DNA of 64,000 nucleotides, taken from Pseudomonas atagonensis (lineage in GTDB: Bacteria; Pseudomonadota; Gammaproteobacteria; Pseudomonadales; Pseudomonadaceae). The number at the start of each line of letters is the position of its first letter. The stretch's first letter is position 1. Positions 1 to 10,725 of this stretch are shown in pieces. The DNA is taken from assembly GCF_011369485.1 (NCBI RefSeq), contig NZ_VXCA01000035.1, positions 178,364 to 242,363 of the forward strand. The letters run 5' to 3'. Under the pieces are notes generated by a model. It was not told where the DNA came from, did not search any database, and saw nothing but the letters and a program-made list of their open reading frames with translations. The position numbers were made by a program, and so were the translations under genes.

Positions 1-3000
1 CTGGCGCAAATCTTCCAGACACGTTTGTCCGGCGATTTTTCGGTTCGCGATATCCCCGCCGATCTGCGCTATAAAAGCTCGATCGTGTGGGTCAACTTCA
101 TGCACGGCGTTTTGCTGGTCGACGCCTTTGATCTGAAGCGTTCGATGGCTTTTCAAGATTTGGTCAACCTGCCTCTGCAACTCAGTGACGGCGCCTCACC
201 CGATCAACTTGAACGCATAACCGAAGCAAGACTTGGCCCCGCACTCACATGGGCCGTGTGCACAGGTCTCATTGAGTCGAAGTCCGCGTCAAGTTACGGC
301 GTGGACGATATCAAGCAGGCGATAGAGGCACTGGAGACCCAGAGTACGAATCTGAACTCCGCCGTAATGACAGTGGAGGACACCATCCCTGAACGGCTGA
401 AAATGGCTAAGAAGTTCAAGGATGCCGCGTTTGGCGCAGATGCACTGGAAACGGACGGGTACAAATTCCTGCCGACTAACAACTCGCATCTGGCGGGGGG
501 CAAGGACATGCACTCGTTGGCGCTGGCGGGCTACAGCTTTCTGGACTTGTATGCGGATGGCCGGTTCGATGAAGGCGAAAGGTGGATTGTCACCCAAGCC
601 GATGGCATCACCCCGACGAAACGCAGATTCAGAATCGACAGTCAGCGAAAGTCTCATCTGGAAAGCGAGACTCCCGATGGAACTTATAGGGATATTTTCG
701 GGGATATCATTCCCAACGAGCGAACGTTTCCGGACGTCAACGCATTGTTCACCAGCGGCTTCGACCGCTATCAGACCAATACCTCAAAAGCCTACCAGAC
801 GCTGATCGCCAGCCTGCTTGTCTCCCTGCCAGTAACTGAACGCAAGGCGCTGGCGCGTGGCGATATCGAGGTGCTGCGCCTGCGCAGGAAGCTCAGACAC
901 AAAGCAGGCGATATAAAGGCCAGAAAAGGATTCGTGCTGAAGGCGACCCAGGACGACAACACTATTACCTATCACGAAGTCATCCCCAGTGCCGGCTTCA
1001 TTCGCCCAAGAAACGCACTGAGGCTTACTTACATTGACGGCGTTCGTACCGAACTGCCGCTTCACGCGGAGGTTGCCGGGGAGTCTTATGCACCCGAGCG
1101 CGACATCAGCGCGACGCTCCTGCTCGACGAGAAAGCTTTTTTTGAAGGCACGCTCCCAGCGGAAAAATCCTGGTGCACCGGCTACCTCGACAGCGTGTTA
1201 CAGATCCCTGCAGCGACATTCGACAGCGCAACCGCCATCGGCAGTGAATGGACAGTGCTGACTACCCGCCTGAATGAATTGGCCGAGTACATTGCAGCGA
1301 AATTTCCTTATGTCGACGAAAAAGAACTGCGTGCCGAGGCCCGCGGCATGACGATTTTCGACGAGTACAGGGCAAGAAACGAAAAGCGTCAGGAACTGGC
1401 CTATTCCATCGTCAAAGGATTCGTACCCTTCTGGGGCAGCATCGACGACCTCCTTTCGGACAAGACCTCCAACCAGGTGATCGGCGGGATCGGATTGCTG
1501 GCGGACCTGGCGTCATTCCTGTTTCCCATAGGCAAGTTCATTTCGGGCTCTGTGCGCCTGATCAAAGCCAGCAGTGGCACCGCGCGCATCGCCGTCAAAG
1601 CCAGCCTGCCGTCCTTTTCGACCTTGTCGCGCAAGCTGCTGACCTCTTCGCTAAGTAACATAAACCCCCTGAGCGGTATTCCTACTCTGTTGAAGGGCAT
1701 TGCAAAAGGCGCGCTCGGAGTCGCTCGCTCAGGTGTAAACGGCCTCAAGAGCCTGCACGGAAAGGTCGGCGCTTATCGACTGGCGCACAACCTGCCCCAG
1801 GCAATTGATCCAGGGCAGTGGAAACAGTTGAACTCAAGTGATCGACTGGTCACGGTCAACGGCATAGGTGACGTACTGGTGCGCCATACCAGTGCGACAG
1901 ACCCCAAACGCTTGCATCTGGTCGATCCGGTGACGTCCTTACCCTTCGGGCCACGCCTGCGCAGTAACCGCCACCTGATTCAGGGCAGATCCACTTACAA
2001 AGCGCTGCCGCCCACCGAGTCCCATGCGCTGGCAGAGGTGCCGGAACACGCCCGCGTGCGTGAATGGCTTGAGGTCGATGGTCGAACCACGCTGTTGATT
2101 GACGAAGTTCCGTATCGTCTGGACGGTGACCAGTTGCGCCGCGCCGACCTGATCAACGACCAGTCGAAGTACAAAGCAATGCCGTGTCGGATCAGGCGCG
2201 ATGGCGGCGACCTCTGCCAGACGAAATATGTCCTGCGTGATCCGGCCCCCACGCCAGCCCATGGATCGTTTGATGAAAGCAAGGGTTGGGCGCCGTGGTT
2301 CGGTGATTCCCTCTATACGCCAGCGGTTGCAGGGCGACCGATGTCGCTGGCCGCCCTGAAAAGCAAGAATCAGTTCACCGGGACAGTGGAGTTTCAGAAA
2401 GGCATTTACGGACGAATCAAAGTAGAGATCCCCGTTGGTAACAAAAATCAGCTGGATACGTTTGAGGCCGGAGCGACCATCGTCCCGGCAATGGATGGCT
2501 CCAGACACTATGTGTTCACCCGCGTGGACGCCGGCGACTTTTACGTCGCAGAACTTGCCAGCGGGCAAGGCCTGTCGGCGCCCCTGACCTTGCGCAAGGC
2601 TGACTTGAGCACGGAGTTGAACAAGGAGTTGATGATCGTCTACACCGGCTCGCTCAACGCCAATAACACCGTCAGGATTCACGGCATTGAAACGGTAGAG
2701 CGTGCGATGAAAACCATGGACGAAATCGCAATCCCCATTGGCGGCCACGCCGTTCCACCGGATACGCTCAAGCTGCTCAAAGTCGACACCAGCCCCGGCG
2801 AAGCGGTGCTGTTCGACCACTCCACGCGCATGATTGTCAGCCAATTGCCTGCGGGCACGGGATCATGGTCGCGCAGTCGCCAGGCTTCGCCGGCGTTTCG
2901 CCAGAGAGCAGCGGATATCTTCGATACCCTGTTCGAAGGCAAAGCCATCCAGGTCGGCTCGGGCACTGACACCGAGATAAACCTGATTCTTCACAGTGAT

Positions 3001-3528
3001 CTGAAACTGAACAAGGTCATGCAAAACTTCCAGAAACTGCTTCCCGCCAATCTTCGCACCCGCAACGCCAGAAACATCGCCTACGCCGATATCGTCACCG
3101 CGAGCGGCAAACGCGAGGTCTATGTCAGCGTTTCCGGCGCGCATGGGCTGACCGGAGAGTTCCCGCTGTTCAAACCGCCATTTGCCAAAGACAAGGTCAT
3201 CGTCGGCGATACCACCTACTTCAACATCGACGCGGGCGAGTCGTTTACCCGGACATCGCTGAACGTTTCAGAGGACGGCAAGGTGCTGGCCATTCCCCAC
3301 ACGATAAAAGACATCGATACCTACACACCGGCCCTCACTACCCGCCCGACGTCACTGGACAGCGAGGCGAAGCTGATCAGCGCGATTCGCGGAAAATACC
3401 CGGACAACGCGACGATCCGATCAATCGATGTGGTCACCACCATGCACCCCTGCAACAGCTGCTCGGTAGTGATCAAAGAGTTCGCTCACGACGGTGGCCC
3501 TGACAGCCTGAAGGTGCTGTGGCAATGA
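1..3528 (+). CDS. Large toxin-like protein with C-terminal deaminase domain (5' end outside window)
   Basis: The frame is open from base 1, so the true start lies upstream; about 1,175 codons are visible. The body looks like the large dermonecrotic-toxin-type proteins common in Pseudomonas. It has a mostly polar N-terminal part, a hydrophobic stretch about 470-530 codons in (GFVPFWGSIDDLL onward), then a long beta-rich region. The last 70 residues carry deaminase-fold signatures: a DSE motif (Glu codon 3364-3366) and HPCNSC with zinc-binding Cys codons at 3451 and 3460. A D-x-E in place of H-x-E, followed by PCxxC and VIKEF, resembles the BURPS668_1122-type bacterial toxin deaminases (family knowledge, not searched). 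The expected activity is deamination of a nucleotide or nucleic acid base. No immunity gene follows: the next gene converges 1 nt away. I infer secretion and possibly a host target. Confidence 0.75.
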   Translation: MAQIFQTRLSGDFSVRDIPADLRYKSSIVWVNFMHGVLLVDAFDLKRSMAFQDLVNLPLQLSDGASPDQLERITEARLGPALTWAVCTGLIESKSASSYGVDDIKQAIEALETQSTNLNSAVMTVEDTIPERLKMAKKFKDAAFGADALETDGYKFLPTNNSHLAGGKDMHSLALAGYSFLDLYADGRFDEGERWIVTQADGITPTKRRFRIDSQRKSHLESETPDGTYRDIFGDIIPNERTFPDVNALFTSGFDRYQTNTSKAYQTLIASLLVSLPVTERKALARGDIEVLRLRRKLRHKAGDIKARKGFVLKATQDDNTITYHEVIPSAGFIRPRNALRLTYIDGVRTELPLHAEVAGESYAPERDISATLLLDEKAFFEGTLPAEKSWCTGYLDSVLQIPAATFDSATAIGSEWTVLTTRLNELAEYIAAKFPYVDEKELRAEARGMTIFDEYRARNEKRQELAYSIVKGFVPFWGSIDDLLSDKTSNQVIGGIGLLADLASFLFPIGKFISGSVRLIKASSGTARIAVKASLPSFSTLSRKLLTSSLSNINPLSGIPTLLKGIAKGALGVARSGVNGLKSLHGKVGAYRLAHNLPQAIDPGQWKQLNSSDRLVTVNGIGDVLVRHTSATDPKRLHLVDPVTSLPFGPRLRSNRHLIQGRSTYKALPPTESHALAEVPEHARVREWLEVDGRTTLLIDEVPYRLDGDQLRRADLINDQSKYKAMPCRIRRDGGDLCQTKYVLRDPAPTPAHGSFDESKGWAPWFGDSLYTPAVAGRPMSLAALKSKNQFTGTVEFQKGIYGRIKVEIPVGNKNQLDTFEAGATIVPAMDGSRHYVFTRVDAGDFYVAELASGQGLSAPLTLRKADLSTELNKELMIVYTGSLNANNTVRIHGIETVERAMKTMDEIAIPIGGHAVPPDTLKLLKVDTSPGEAVLFDHSTRMIVSQLPAGTGSWSRSRQASPAFRQRAADIFDTLFEGKAIQVGSGTDTEINLILHSDLKLNKVMQNFQKLLPANLRTRNARNIAYADIVTASGKREVYVSVSGAHGLTGEFPLFKPPFAKDKVIVGDTTYFNIDAGESFTRTSLNVSEDGKVLAIPHTIKDIDTYTPALTTRPTSLDSEAKLISAIRGKYPDNATIRSIDVVTTMHPCNSCSVVIKEFAHDGGPDSLKVLWQ

Positions 3529-3529
3529 A

Positions 3530-5347
3530 CTACATGCGCTGCAAATGCCCGTAGAGCTTTGCGTACAACCCGCCATCGGCAATCAGTTGCTGATGGTCAC
3601 CATCCTCGGCCACTTGCCCGCCGTCGAACACCAGTACGCGATCGGCCTGCTTCACCGCTGACAAGCGGTGGGCAATGATCAACGTGGTACGGCCATGGAG
3701 GAACCGCGCCATGGCCTGGTGCAGGTTGTATTCGGTGGCGGCGTCGAGGGCCGAGGTGGCTTCGTCGAGGATCACCACTTTCGGTTCGGCAAGGATCATC
3801 CGTGCGATCGCCAGACGCTGACGCTGACCACCGGACAAGCGCACGCCGGAGCGTCCGACAATGCTGTCGAGGCCATCCGGCAGCGCGCGAATGGCGGGTT
3901 CCAGCTGAGCGATTTCCAGTGCCTGCCAGCAGGCTTCGTCGCTGCGGGTGCGGCCCATGGTCAGGTTGGCGCGCACCGTATCGTTGAACAGCGCCGGATG
4001 CTGCAGCACCACGGCGACGTTCTCGCGCACGGTCTCCAGACCGATTTCCTCTTGGGTCGAACCACCGAAACGGATGGTGCCCGCCAGCGGCGTGTACAGC
4101 CCCAGCAGCAGTTGCACCAAGGTACTTTTGCCGCCGCCGCTGGCGCCGACGATGGCGACTTTTTCACCTGGCGCAATGGACAGATCCATTTGATCGAGCA
4201 CCAGTTCATCGCCGTAGCCGAAGCTCAAACCTTGCACTTCGATGCCCACGGTTTCGCGGCCCTTGAACGGATCGACTCCGCCTGGGTACTGCGGCTCATC
4301 GGCACGCGCCAGCAGCTCATTGATCCGCGTCAGCGCCCCGCCTGCGGCGTAGTAGGCGTACTGCAGATTCAACAACTGCTCCACCGGGCCGATCATGAAC
4401 CACAGGTAACTGAACACCGCGAGCATCTGGCCGATCGACAGGTCGGAGAACAACACCGTGAGCATCGCCGCCGCACGAAAGATGTCGATGCCGAACTGGA
4501 ACAGCAGGCCACTGGCGCGATTCGACGCGTCGGTTTTCCATTGCGAATTGACTGCGTAGTTGCGCACTTCCTGCGCGCGCAAGCCGAGGCGTCCAAGGAA
4601 GTAACCCTGACGGTTGCCGGCGCGCACTTCCTGGATCGCATCGAGGGTTTCACTCAAGGCCTGCGTGAAGCGCGAAGTGCTGTCGTTCTCGAGTTTCTTC
4701 AGGTGCTTGACCCGCTTGCCCAACTGCACCGTGGCGTAGATCACCAACGGGTTGAACAACAGAATCAGCAGCGCCAGTTTCCAGTGCATCCACATCAGGA
4801 TGCTCGCGGTGCCGACCAACGTCAGCATCGCCACCAGAAAACGGCTGAGGGTTTCGCCGACAAATTTGTCGAGAGTATCGAGGTCGGTCACCAGATGCGT
4901 GGTCACTGTGCCGCTGCCCAGGCTTTCGTATTCGCCCAGGGAAATCCGTTTCAGCCGTTCGATCAGGCGCACTCGAATCCGGTAGACGATGTCCTTGGCC
5001 AGCCGTGCAAACAAGCGAGCCTGCAACACGCCAAAGCACAGAGCACTGCAACGCAACGTCAGGGTCACCACCAGCATCAGGCCAATGTAGCCCGCCGCCT
5101 GCTGCCACATGCCCGGCAGGACATGGTTCATGACTTTCAGCGCTGCATCGCCGTGGCCGAGCAACACTTCGTCGACCAACAACGGCAGTAGCAGCGGAAT
5201 CGGCACACTGCACAGCGTCGCCAGCACGGCCACACCGTTGGCGATCCACAGGGATTTTTTGTGATGAAGTGCCAGTCGCCGGACTTCTGCCCAGCTCAGC
5301 CGGTCGACACGCTTTACGGCTGGCGTGTCATCGGCCAGGTCAGGCAC
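3530..5347 (-). CDS. ABC exporter, fused permease and ATPase (MsbA/multidrug type)
   Basis: A half-transporter with an N-terminal six-helix membrane domain (about residues 30-330) and a C-terminal ATPase. The Walker A GASGGGKST is near residue 400, the LSGGQ signature near 504 and the Walker B VVILDEA near 525, followed by the switch histidine in IAHRLS. It should work as a homodimer in the inner membrane; the substrate is unknown. The frame extends to a GTG at 5392, but I prefer the GTG at 5347. It overlaps the upstream DsbA-like gene's TGA in GTGCCTGA, has GGAG upstream, and the protein then begins just before a conserved-looking DDTPAVKRVDRLSW segment. It is last in a trhO-dsbA-like-ABC unit and converges 1 nt from the toxin-like gene. 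Confidence 0.88.
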   Translation of the reverse strand: MPDLADDTPAVKRVDRLSWAEVRRLALHHKKSLWIANGVAVLATLCSVPIPLLLPLLVDEVLLGHGDAALKVMNHVLPGMWQQAAGYIGLMLVVTLTLRCSALCFGVLQARLFARLAKDIVYRIRVRLIERLKRISLGEYESLGSGTVTTHLVTDLDTLDKFVGETLSRFLVAMLTLVGTASILMWMHWKLALLILLFNPLVIYATVQLGKRVKHLKKLENDSTSRFTQALSETLDAIQEVRAGNRQGYFLGRLGLRAQEVRNYAVNSQWKTDASNRASGLLFQFGIDIFRAAAMLTVLFSDLSIGQMLAVFSYLWFMIGPVEQLLNLQYAYYAAGGALTRINELLARADEPQYPGGVDPFKGRETVGIEVQGLSFGYGDELVLDQMDLSIAPGEKVAIVGASGGGKSTLVQLLLGLYTPLAGTIRFGGSTQEEIGLETVRENVAVVLQHPALFNDTVRANLTMGRTRSDEACWQALEIAQLEPAIRALPDGLDSIVGRSGVRLSGGQRQRLAIARMILAEPKVVILDEATSALDAATEYNLHQAMARFLHGRTTLIIAHRLSAVKQADRVLVFDGGQVAEDGDHQQLIADGGLYAKLYGHLQRM

Positions 5348-5975
5348 AGGCTGCGCGCTCCAGCCATCGACCGAGCAACGGTGACAGTTCACTGAGCGGC
5401 TGGTAGCCGTTGGTCAGCAACGCCAGTTGGCCGTTGCGCTCGGCGAGCAAGGTCGGGAAACCGGCGATGCCCAGATCCTGTACCCAATTGAAATCGGCCA
5501 AAGTGGCTTCGTGCTGATCGGCGCGGTCGAACAACGCGGCGAATTCGATGCGCGGCACACCGGCCTGCTCGGCCAGCTCCACCAGCACACTGGCCTGGGT
5601 GACATCGCGACCTTCAGCGTAGAACGCGTGCTGGATCAACCCGACCAGTTTCCACGCGCAATCCGGCGCGAGGCTGCGCGCGGTGACAATCGCCCGGCAG
5701 GCTGGCTCGGTGTCGTAGACGAAACCATCGGGCAACGCACCGTCAAACTTGAACGGCTGGCCGGTGGCCTCGGTCACCGCTTGCCAGTGTTCAAGAATGT
5801 AGCGCCGGGTAGTCGGCTCCAACGCCGCACCGTTACCGGTACGCAAGCCGCCGACCACCAGGTGCAGCTCGACTCCGGCTGCCTGCGCCTGCTCGACCAG
5901 TGCCTTGGCCACCGGAGCGAACCCCCAGCACCAGGAACACATCGGATCCATAACATAGAGCAGGCGCGCAGACAT
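5340..5975 (-). CDS. DsbA-family thioredoxin-fold protein (FrnE-like)
   Basis: A 211-residue thioredoxin-fold protein with an N-terminal CSWC active-site motif (residues about 13-16, in MDPMCSWCWGF) and a late cis-proline region GFPTLL. There is no signal peptide, so it is probably a cytoplasmic DsbA/FrnE-like oxidoreductase rather than the periplasmic DsbA. The ATG at 5975 lies 2 nt after the trhO stop with GAGG inside the trhO tail, which suggests translational coupling. Its stop overlaps the likely start of the downstream ABC exporter. The physiological substrate cannot be told from sequence. Confidence 0.85.
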   Translation of the reverse strand: MSARLLYVMDPMCSWCWGFAPVAKALVEQAQAAGVELHLVVGGLRTGNGAALEPTTRRYILEHWQAVTEATGQPFKFDGALPDGFVYDTEPACRAIVTARSLAPDCAWKLVGLIQHAFYAEGRDVTQASVLVELAEQAGVPRIEFAALFDRADQHEATLADFNWVQDLGIAGFPTLLAERNGQLALLTNGYQPLSELSPLLGRWLERAACA

Positions 5976-5977
5976 GG

Positions 5978-6919
5978 TTAAGCCTCGGTGGATGCTTGTT
6001 TATAGTTGTAGCCGATCGGGTGCGGCATGTTGCGCGCCTTTGCCAGTTCGATCTGTTTCTGCCGATCGATGGCGCTGCGGCGGGTCTTCTCGCTCAGTGT
6101 GTCCCAGCAGTGCGGGCAACTGATGCCGGCGACGTAATGTTCGGAGGCACGATCTTCAACACTGACCGGTGTGCGGCAGGCATGACATTGATCGTAGTCG
6201 CCTTCGCTGAGGTCGTGGCGCACGGTCACGCGGTTGTCGAAGACGAAGCAGTCGCCCTGCCACTTGGTCTCTTCCTGCGGTACCTCTTCAAGGTACTTCA
6301 GGATGCCGCCCTTGAGGTGGTAAACCTCTTCGTAGCCTTCGCCGAGCATGTAGCTCGACGCTTTTTCGCAACGAATGCCACCGGTGCAGAACATCGCGAC
6401 CTTCTTGTGCACGGCCGGATTGAAGTGTTCTTTGATGTAGTCGGGGAATTCGCGAAAACTGGTGGTTTTCGGATCAATGGCGCCTTCGAAGGTGCCGATC
6501 GACACTTCGTAATCGTTGCGCGTGTCGATCAACAGCACTTCCGGGTCGCTGATCAACGCGTTCCAGTCTTGCGGATCAACGTAGGTGCCGACCTTCTTGT
6601 TCGGGTCGACGCCTTCGACACCGAGGGTAACGATCTCTTTCTTCAGTTTGACCTTGGTGCGGTAGAACGGCTGCTCGTCGCAGTACGATTCCTTGTGGTC
6701 GATGTCGACCATGCGCGGATCGTTTTTCAGCCAGGCGAGCAGGCCGTCGATGCCTTCGCGGCTGCCGGAAACCGTGCCGTTGATGCCTTCTTCGGCGATC
6801 AGCAAGGTACCTTTGATAGCGTTGTCGACCATCGCTTGCAGCAGAGGCTCGCGCAGGTTGACGTAATCTTCGAGGGTGACGAACTTATACAGTGCCGCCA
6901 CGACAATCGGTTGTGTCAT
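5978..6919 (-). CDS. trhO: tRNA uridine(34) hydroxylase TrhO (YceA, rhodanese domain)
   Basis: A 313-residue protein of the TrhO/YceA family, which installs 5-hydroxyuridine at wobble position 34 of tRNAs using oxygen. An N-terminal ferredoxin-like UPF0176 domain (residues 1-95, with EEGINGTVSG) is followed by a rhodanese domain (about 120-215) whose catalytic loop is CTGGIRCE with Cys near residue 178. The C-terminal part has paired CxxC motifs (CHAC, CPHC), probably binding zinc. It is the first gene of a leftward unit with the DsbA-like protein and ABC exporter. The leader between the hairpin at 6966-6996 and the ATG is only about 45 nt, so its promoter must be close or shared. Confidence 0.95.
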   Translation of the reverse strand: MTQPIVVAALYKFVTLEDYVNLREPLLQAMVDNAIKGTLLIAEEGINGTVSGSREGIDGLLAWLKNDPRMVDIDHKESYCDEQPFYRTKVKLKKEIVTLGVEGVDPNKKVGTYVDPQDWNALISDPEVLLIDTRNDYEVSIGTFEGAIDPKTTSFREFPDYIKEHFNPAVHKKVAMFCTGGIRCEKASSYMLGEGYEEVYHLKGGILKYLEEVPQEETKWQGDCFVFDNRVTVRHDLSEGDYDQCHACRTPVSVEDRASEHYVAGISCPHCWDTLSEKTRRSAIDRQKQIELAKARNMPHPIGYNYKQASTEA

Positions 6920-6965
6920 GGGTATTTCTCCAGGTGGCTACCCTCGCAAAGGGTGAACCGGATTC

Positions 6966-6996
6966 AAAAAAAAACGCGCCGGGTGAGCGGCGCGTT
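6966..6996 (-). terminator. Intrinsic terminator, leftward, between bolA and trhO
   Basis: An 8-bp perfect stem AACGCGCC/GGCGCGTT (973-980 with 989-996 in the 6,000s) with an 8-nt loop is followed on the minus strand by nine Ts. It would end leftward transcripts from bolA/DUF2059 about 230 nt past bolA. It sits only 47 nt upstream of the trhO ATG, so an attenuator role for trhO is possible but not shown. Confidence 0.75.
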
Positions 6997-7060
6997 GCGG
7001 ATTCTAGCAAAAACACGATGTGTTTTGGATGTACTGAGGTTTCTGTGGCAACACAAACCC

Positions 7061-7193
7061 TGTGGCGAGGGGATTTATCCCCGTTGGGTTGCGTCGCAGC
7101 CCTGAACCCACAGAGCCCGGTCTCTCTGAAAGAATGCATTCTCAGAGTCTGGGGCCGTTTCGCGGCCCAACGTGGATAAATCCCCTCGCCACA
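7061..7193. repeat. REPIN-type inverted repeat
   Basis: Terminal arms TGTGGCGAGGGGATTTATCC (7061-7080) and its exact reverse complement (7174-7193) enclose a variable middle with further short hairpins. This is the usual layout of paired REP sequences in P. fluorescens relatives. It lies between trhO and bolA. Such elements are mobilised in trans by RAYT transposases; none is in this window. Confidence 0.85.
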
Positions 7194-7223
7194 AAAGCCC
7201 GTTCATCACAAAGCCAGTCCAGG

Positions 7224-7523
7224 TCAGTGCTTGCTGCCGCCGGCACAGGTCGGCGACGCCGGGGCGGCGCCGATCTCTGCCCATTCCTGCGGGGTGTAGG
7301 TGTGCAGCGCCAACGCATGAAACTCGCCCATCAGCTCGCCGAGCGTGCCGTAGACTTTCTGGTGGCGCTTGACCCGGTTCAGCCCCTCGAACTGCGCGCT
7401 GACCACCACAGCCTTGTAGTGCGTCTGTAACCCGCGACTGTGCATGTGGCTTTCGTCCAGCACTTGCAGATGCTCAGGCTGAAGCAGAGCCAGCGTCGAT
7501 TCGATGCGTTGTTGCATGGTCAT
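7224..7523 (-). CDS. bolA: BolA-family protein
   Basis: A 99-residue BolA-fold protein. The family partners with monothiol glutaredoxins in iron-sulfur handling and affects morphology and stress responses. Family features visible are SHMHSRG near residue 28, a conserved C-terminal LALHTYTPQEW and an invariant-type His in VKRHQKVY. The ATG at 7523 is chosen because GGAG lies 6 nt upstream; an upstream GTG (7526) and an internal ATG (7517) are also in frame. It follows the DUF2059 gene by 12 nt and is probably cotranscribed with it. A late CAGG tail resembles Pseudomonas BolA proteins. Confidence 0.88.
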   Translation of the reverse strand: MTMQQRIESTLALLQPEHLQVLDESHMHSRGLQTHYKAVVVSAQFEGLNRVKRHQKVYGTLGELMGEFHALALHTYTPQEWAEIGAAPASPTCAGGSKH

Positions 7524-7535
7524 CACGAACTCCGC

Positions 7536-8054
7536 TTACTTCTTCTTGGCCGGAGCAGCGCCTTTCGGTGCCAGCTCGTTGGTCATGTCGTCCAGCAGCT
7601 TGTTGACCACAGGCACCGCGCTTTCCAGTTTGGCCTGGGTCATCTGGGCCGATTGCTGGGTCAGCTGCGGCATTTTTTCCAGGACTTTCTTGCCCAGTGG
7701 CGACTGGTAGAACGCGACCAGGTCTTTGAGTTCGGATTCGCTGAAGTTGCTGGTGTAGAGCTTGACCATGTCCGGCTTCAGCTTGTTCCAGCCAATGGCC
7801 TGATCCAGTGCGGCGTTGGCCTTGGCCTGGTAGGTTTCCAGGACGGCTTTCTTGGCTTCCGGGGCTTTGGTCTGCTCAAAGCGTTGAGCGAACATTTGCT
7901 GCACTTGCATGTAAACCGGGGTGCCCAGTTTGTCAGCGTGCGCCAGGGTCAGGAAAGCTTCGGCACTGGCGTTGTGGCTGGCGGTATCGGCAAGCACCTG
8001 GCCGCTGGCGCAAACCAGTGCAACCGCGGTGCAGATGGCACGAAGACGAGTCAT
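7536..8054 (-). CDS. Periplasmic DUF2059 protein
   Basis: A 172-residue protein with a clear Sec signal peptide (MTRLRAICTAVALVCASGQVLA, cleavage near residue 22). The helical body contains SELKDLVAFYQSPLGKK, the hallmark of DUF2059. The C-terminus is very basic (PKGAAPAKKK). It is presumably periplasmic; the molecular function of the family is unknown. It is upstream of and probably cotranscribed with bolA. The ATG at 8054 is the only start that keeps the signal peptide intact. Confidence 0.85.
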   Translation of the reverse strand: MTRLRAICTAVALVCASGQVLADTASHNASAEAFLTLAHADKLGTPVYMQVQQMFAQRFEQTKAPEAKKAVLETYQAKANAALDQAIGWNKLKPDMVKLYTSNFSESELKDLVAFYQSPLGKKVLEKMPQLTQQSAQMTQAKLESAVPVVNKLLDDMTNELAPKGAAPAKKK

Positions 8055-8247
8055 CGAGTTTCCTTTTAAGCAAAGCGAGGTAAAACCCCAAGGGCGACCA
8101 TTCTGCGCCTAAAAATCGCTGCGGCTCAACCCCCGGGCCTTGCCGCGCTTGATTGACGGGGATTTGCCGGTCAACAATCGGATCGAGGGAACCACCGGGG
8201 CCGACACCGGCCTAAACTGCGCAAACAGACCAACAGGAGTGTGCACG

Positions 8248-9642
<1,395 letters not shown>

Positions 9643-9666
9643 TTTTTGTAGCGTTTGAAAATACGT

Positions 9667-9750
9667 CTTCGCGAGCAAGCCCGCTCCCACAGTTGACCGC
9701 ATTCCCTTGTGAAGAGTGCGGTTGAATGTGGGAGCGAGCTTGCTCGCGAA
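9667..9750. repeat. REPIN-type inverted repeat (GCGAGC family)
   Basis: Arms CTTCGCGAGCAAGCCCGCTC (from 9667) and TGTGGGAGCGAGCTTGCTCG (from 9727) are near-complementary, with one mismatch in the core. It lies in the 123-bp gap between convergent fumC and the DMT transporter, where it may also act as a transcript-end stabiliser. Confidence 0.88.
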
Positions 9751-9765
9751 TGAGGTTGACTCGGT

Positions 9766-10725
9766 TTAACTGGCGGCCATCTTCATCCGCCGGGCCTTCA
9801 GCCCGGCAATCAGCGAAGGCCCCAACGCCACCAGCGCCGAACCCAGCACCACCAGCACCGCGCCGCCATAACCCAGCGCATTGATCTGCTCGGCATGCAC
9901 ATATTCAGGCCAGATCCCGGCCGCCACCGCCACCGCCCCGAACGTCACCAGCGGCGTGATCGCCAGCGTCGCGCTGACCCGCGAGGCTTCCCAGTGCGCC
10001 AGTGCTTCGGCAAACGCGCCGTAGGCGATCAGGGTATTCATGCAGCAGGCCAACAACAGCCAGCCCTGCAACGAGCTCAACTCAAGTGCTTCGAGCGGGT
10101 GCACCCACGGCGTCAGCAACAGCGCGCAAAACAGGTAGATCACCATCATCACCTGCAGCGAATTCCACACCGTCAGCAATTGCTTCTGGCCCAGCGCATA
10201 GAACGTCCACACCGTAGATGCCAACAACACCAGCAACACACCGGCGGTGTAATCCGACAGCGAGGTCAGCAATTCGGCCAGACGCTGATTGAAGAACAGC
10301 ACAAAACCGATCAGCAACACGGCAAGACCAATGCCCTGACCGATGCTGAAGCGCTCCTTGAACACAAACAGACTGGCGATCAGCAACATGATCGGCCCCA
10401 TCTGTACCACCAGTTGCGCGGTGCCGGGGCTGAGCAGATTGAGGCCCATCAGGTACAGCACGTAGTTGCCGACGAGCCCGAGCACCGCCATCAACACCAG
10501 CCAGCCGCCCTTTGGCCCGAGCACTTTGCGGCTCGGCAGGCGTCTGACCGAGGCCAGGTAAATGAACAGGCAACCGCCGGACACCAGCAGACGAAACCAG
10601 GTCACCGTGACCGGGTCCATCACCAGCAACACCTGTTTGAGTTTGATCGGCAGGATTCCCCACAGAAACGCGGTCAACAAGGCGAGGAACAGTCCGTACA
10701 CCCAGCGACCCGATGAAATGTGCAT
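9766..10725 (-). CDS. DMT-superfamily (EamA) inner-membrane transporter
   Basis: A 319-residue, very hydrophobic protein with about ten predicted helices arranged as two EamA repeats: the first from LFLALLTAFLWG near residue 12, the second from GVLLVLLASTVWTFYALGQ near residue 160. The basic tail GLKARRMKMAAS is cytoplasmic-like. Members export metabolites or amino acids; the substrate cannot be assigned. It is monocistronic and convergent with fumC. The ATG at 10725 fits the first transmembrane helix. Confidence 0.88.
   Translation of the reverse strand: MHISSGRWVYGLFLALLTAFLWGILPIKLKQVLLVMDPVTVTWFRLLVSGGCLFIYLASVRRLPSRKVLGPKGGWLVLMAVLGLVGNYVLYLMGLNLLSPGTAQLVVQMGPIMLLIASLFVFKERFSIGQGIGLAVLLIGFVLFFNQRLAELLTSLSDYTAGVLLVLLASTVWTFYALGQKQLLTVWNSLQVMMVIYLFCALLLTPWVHPLEALELSSLQGWLLLACCMNTLIAYGAFAEALAHWEASRVSATLAITPLVTFGAVAVAAGIWPEYVHAEQINALGYGGAVLVVLGSALVALGPSLIAGLKARRMKMAAS

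Noticed and set aside
3668..5191. 507-codon open frame antisense to the ABC exporter
   Set aside because: Gln/His/Arg-rich shadow; sense strand has Walker and signature motifs.
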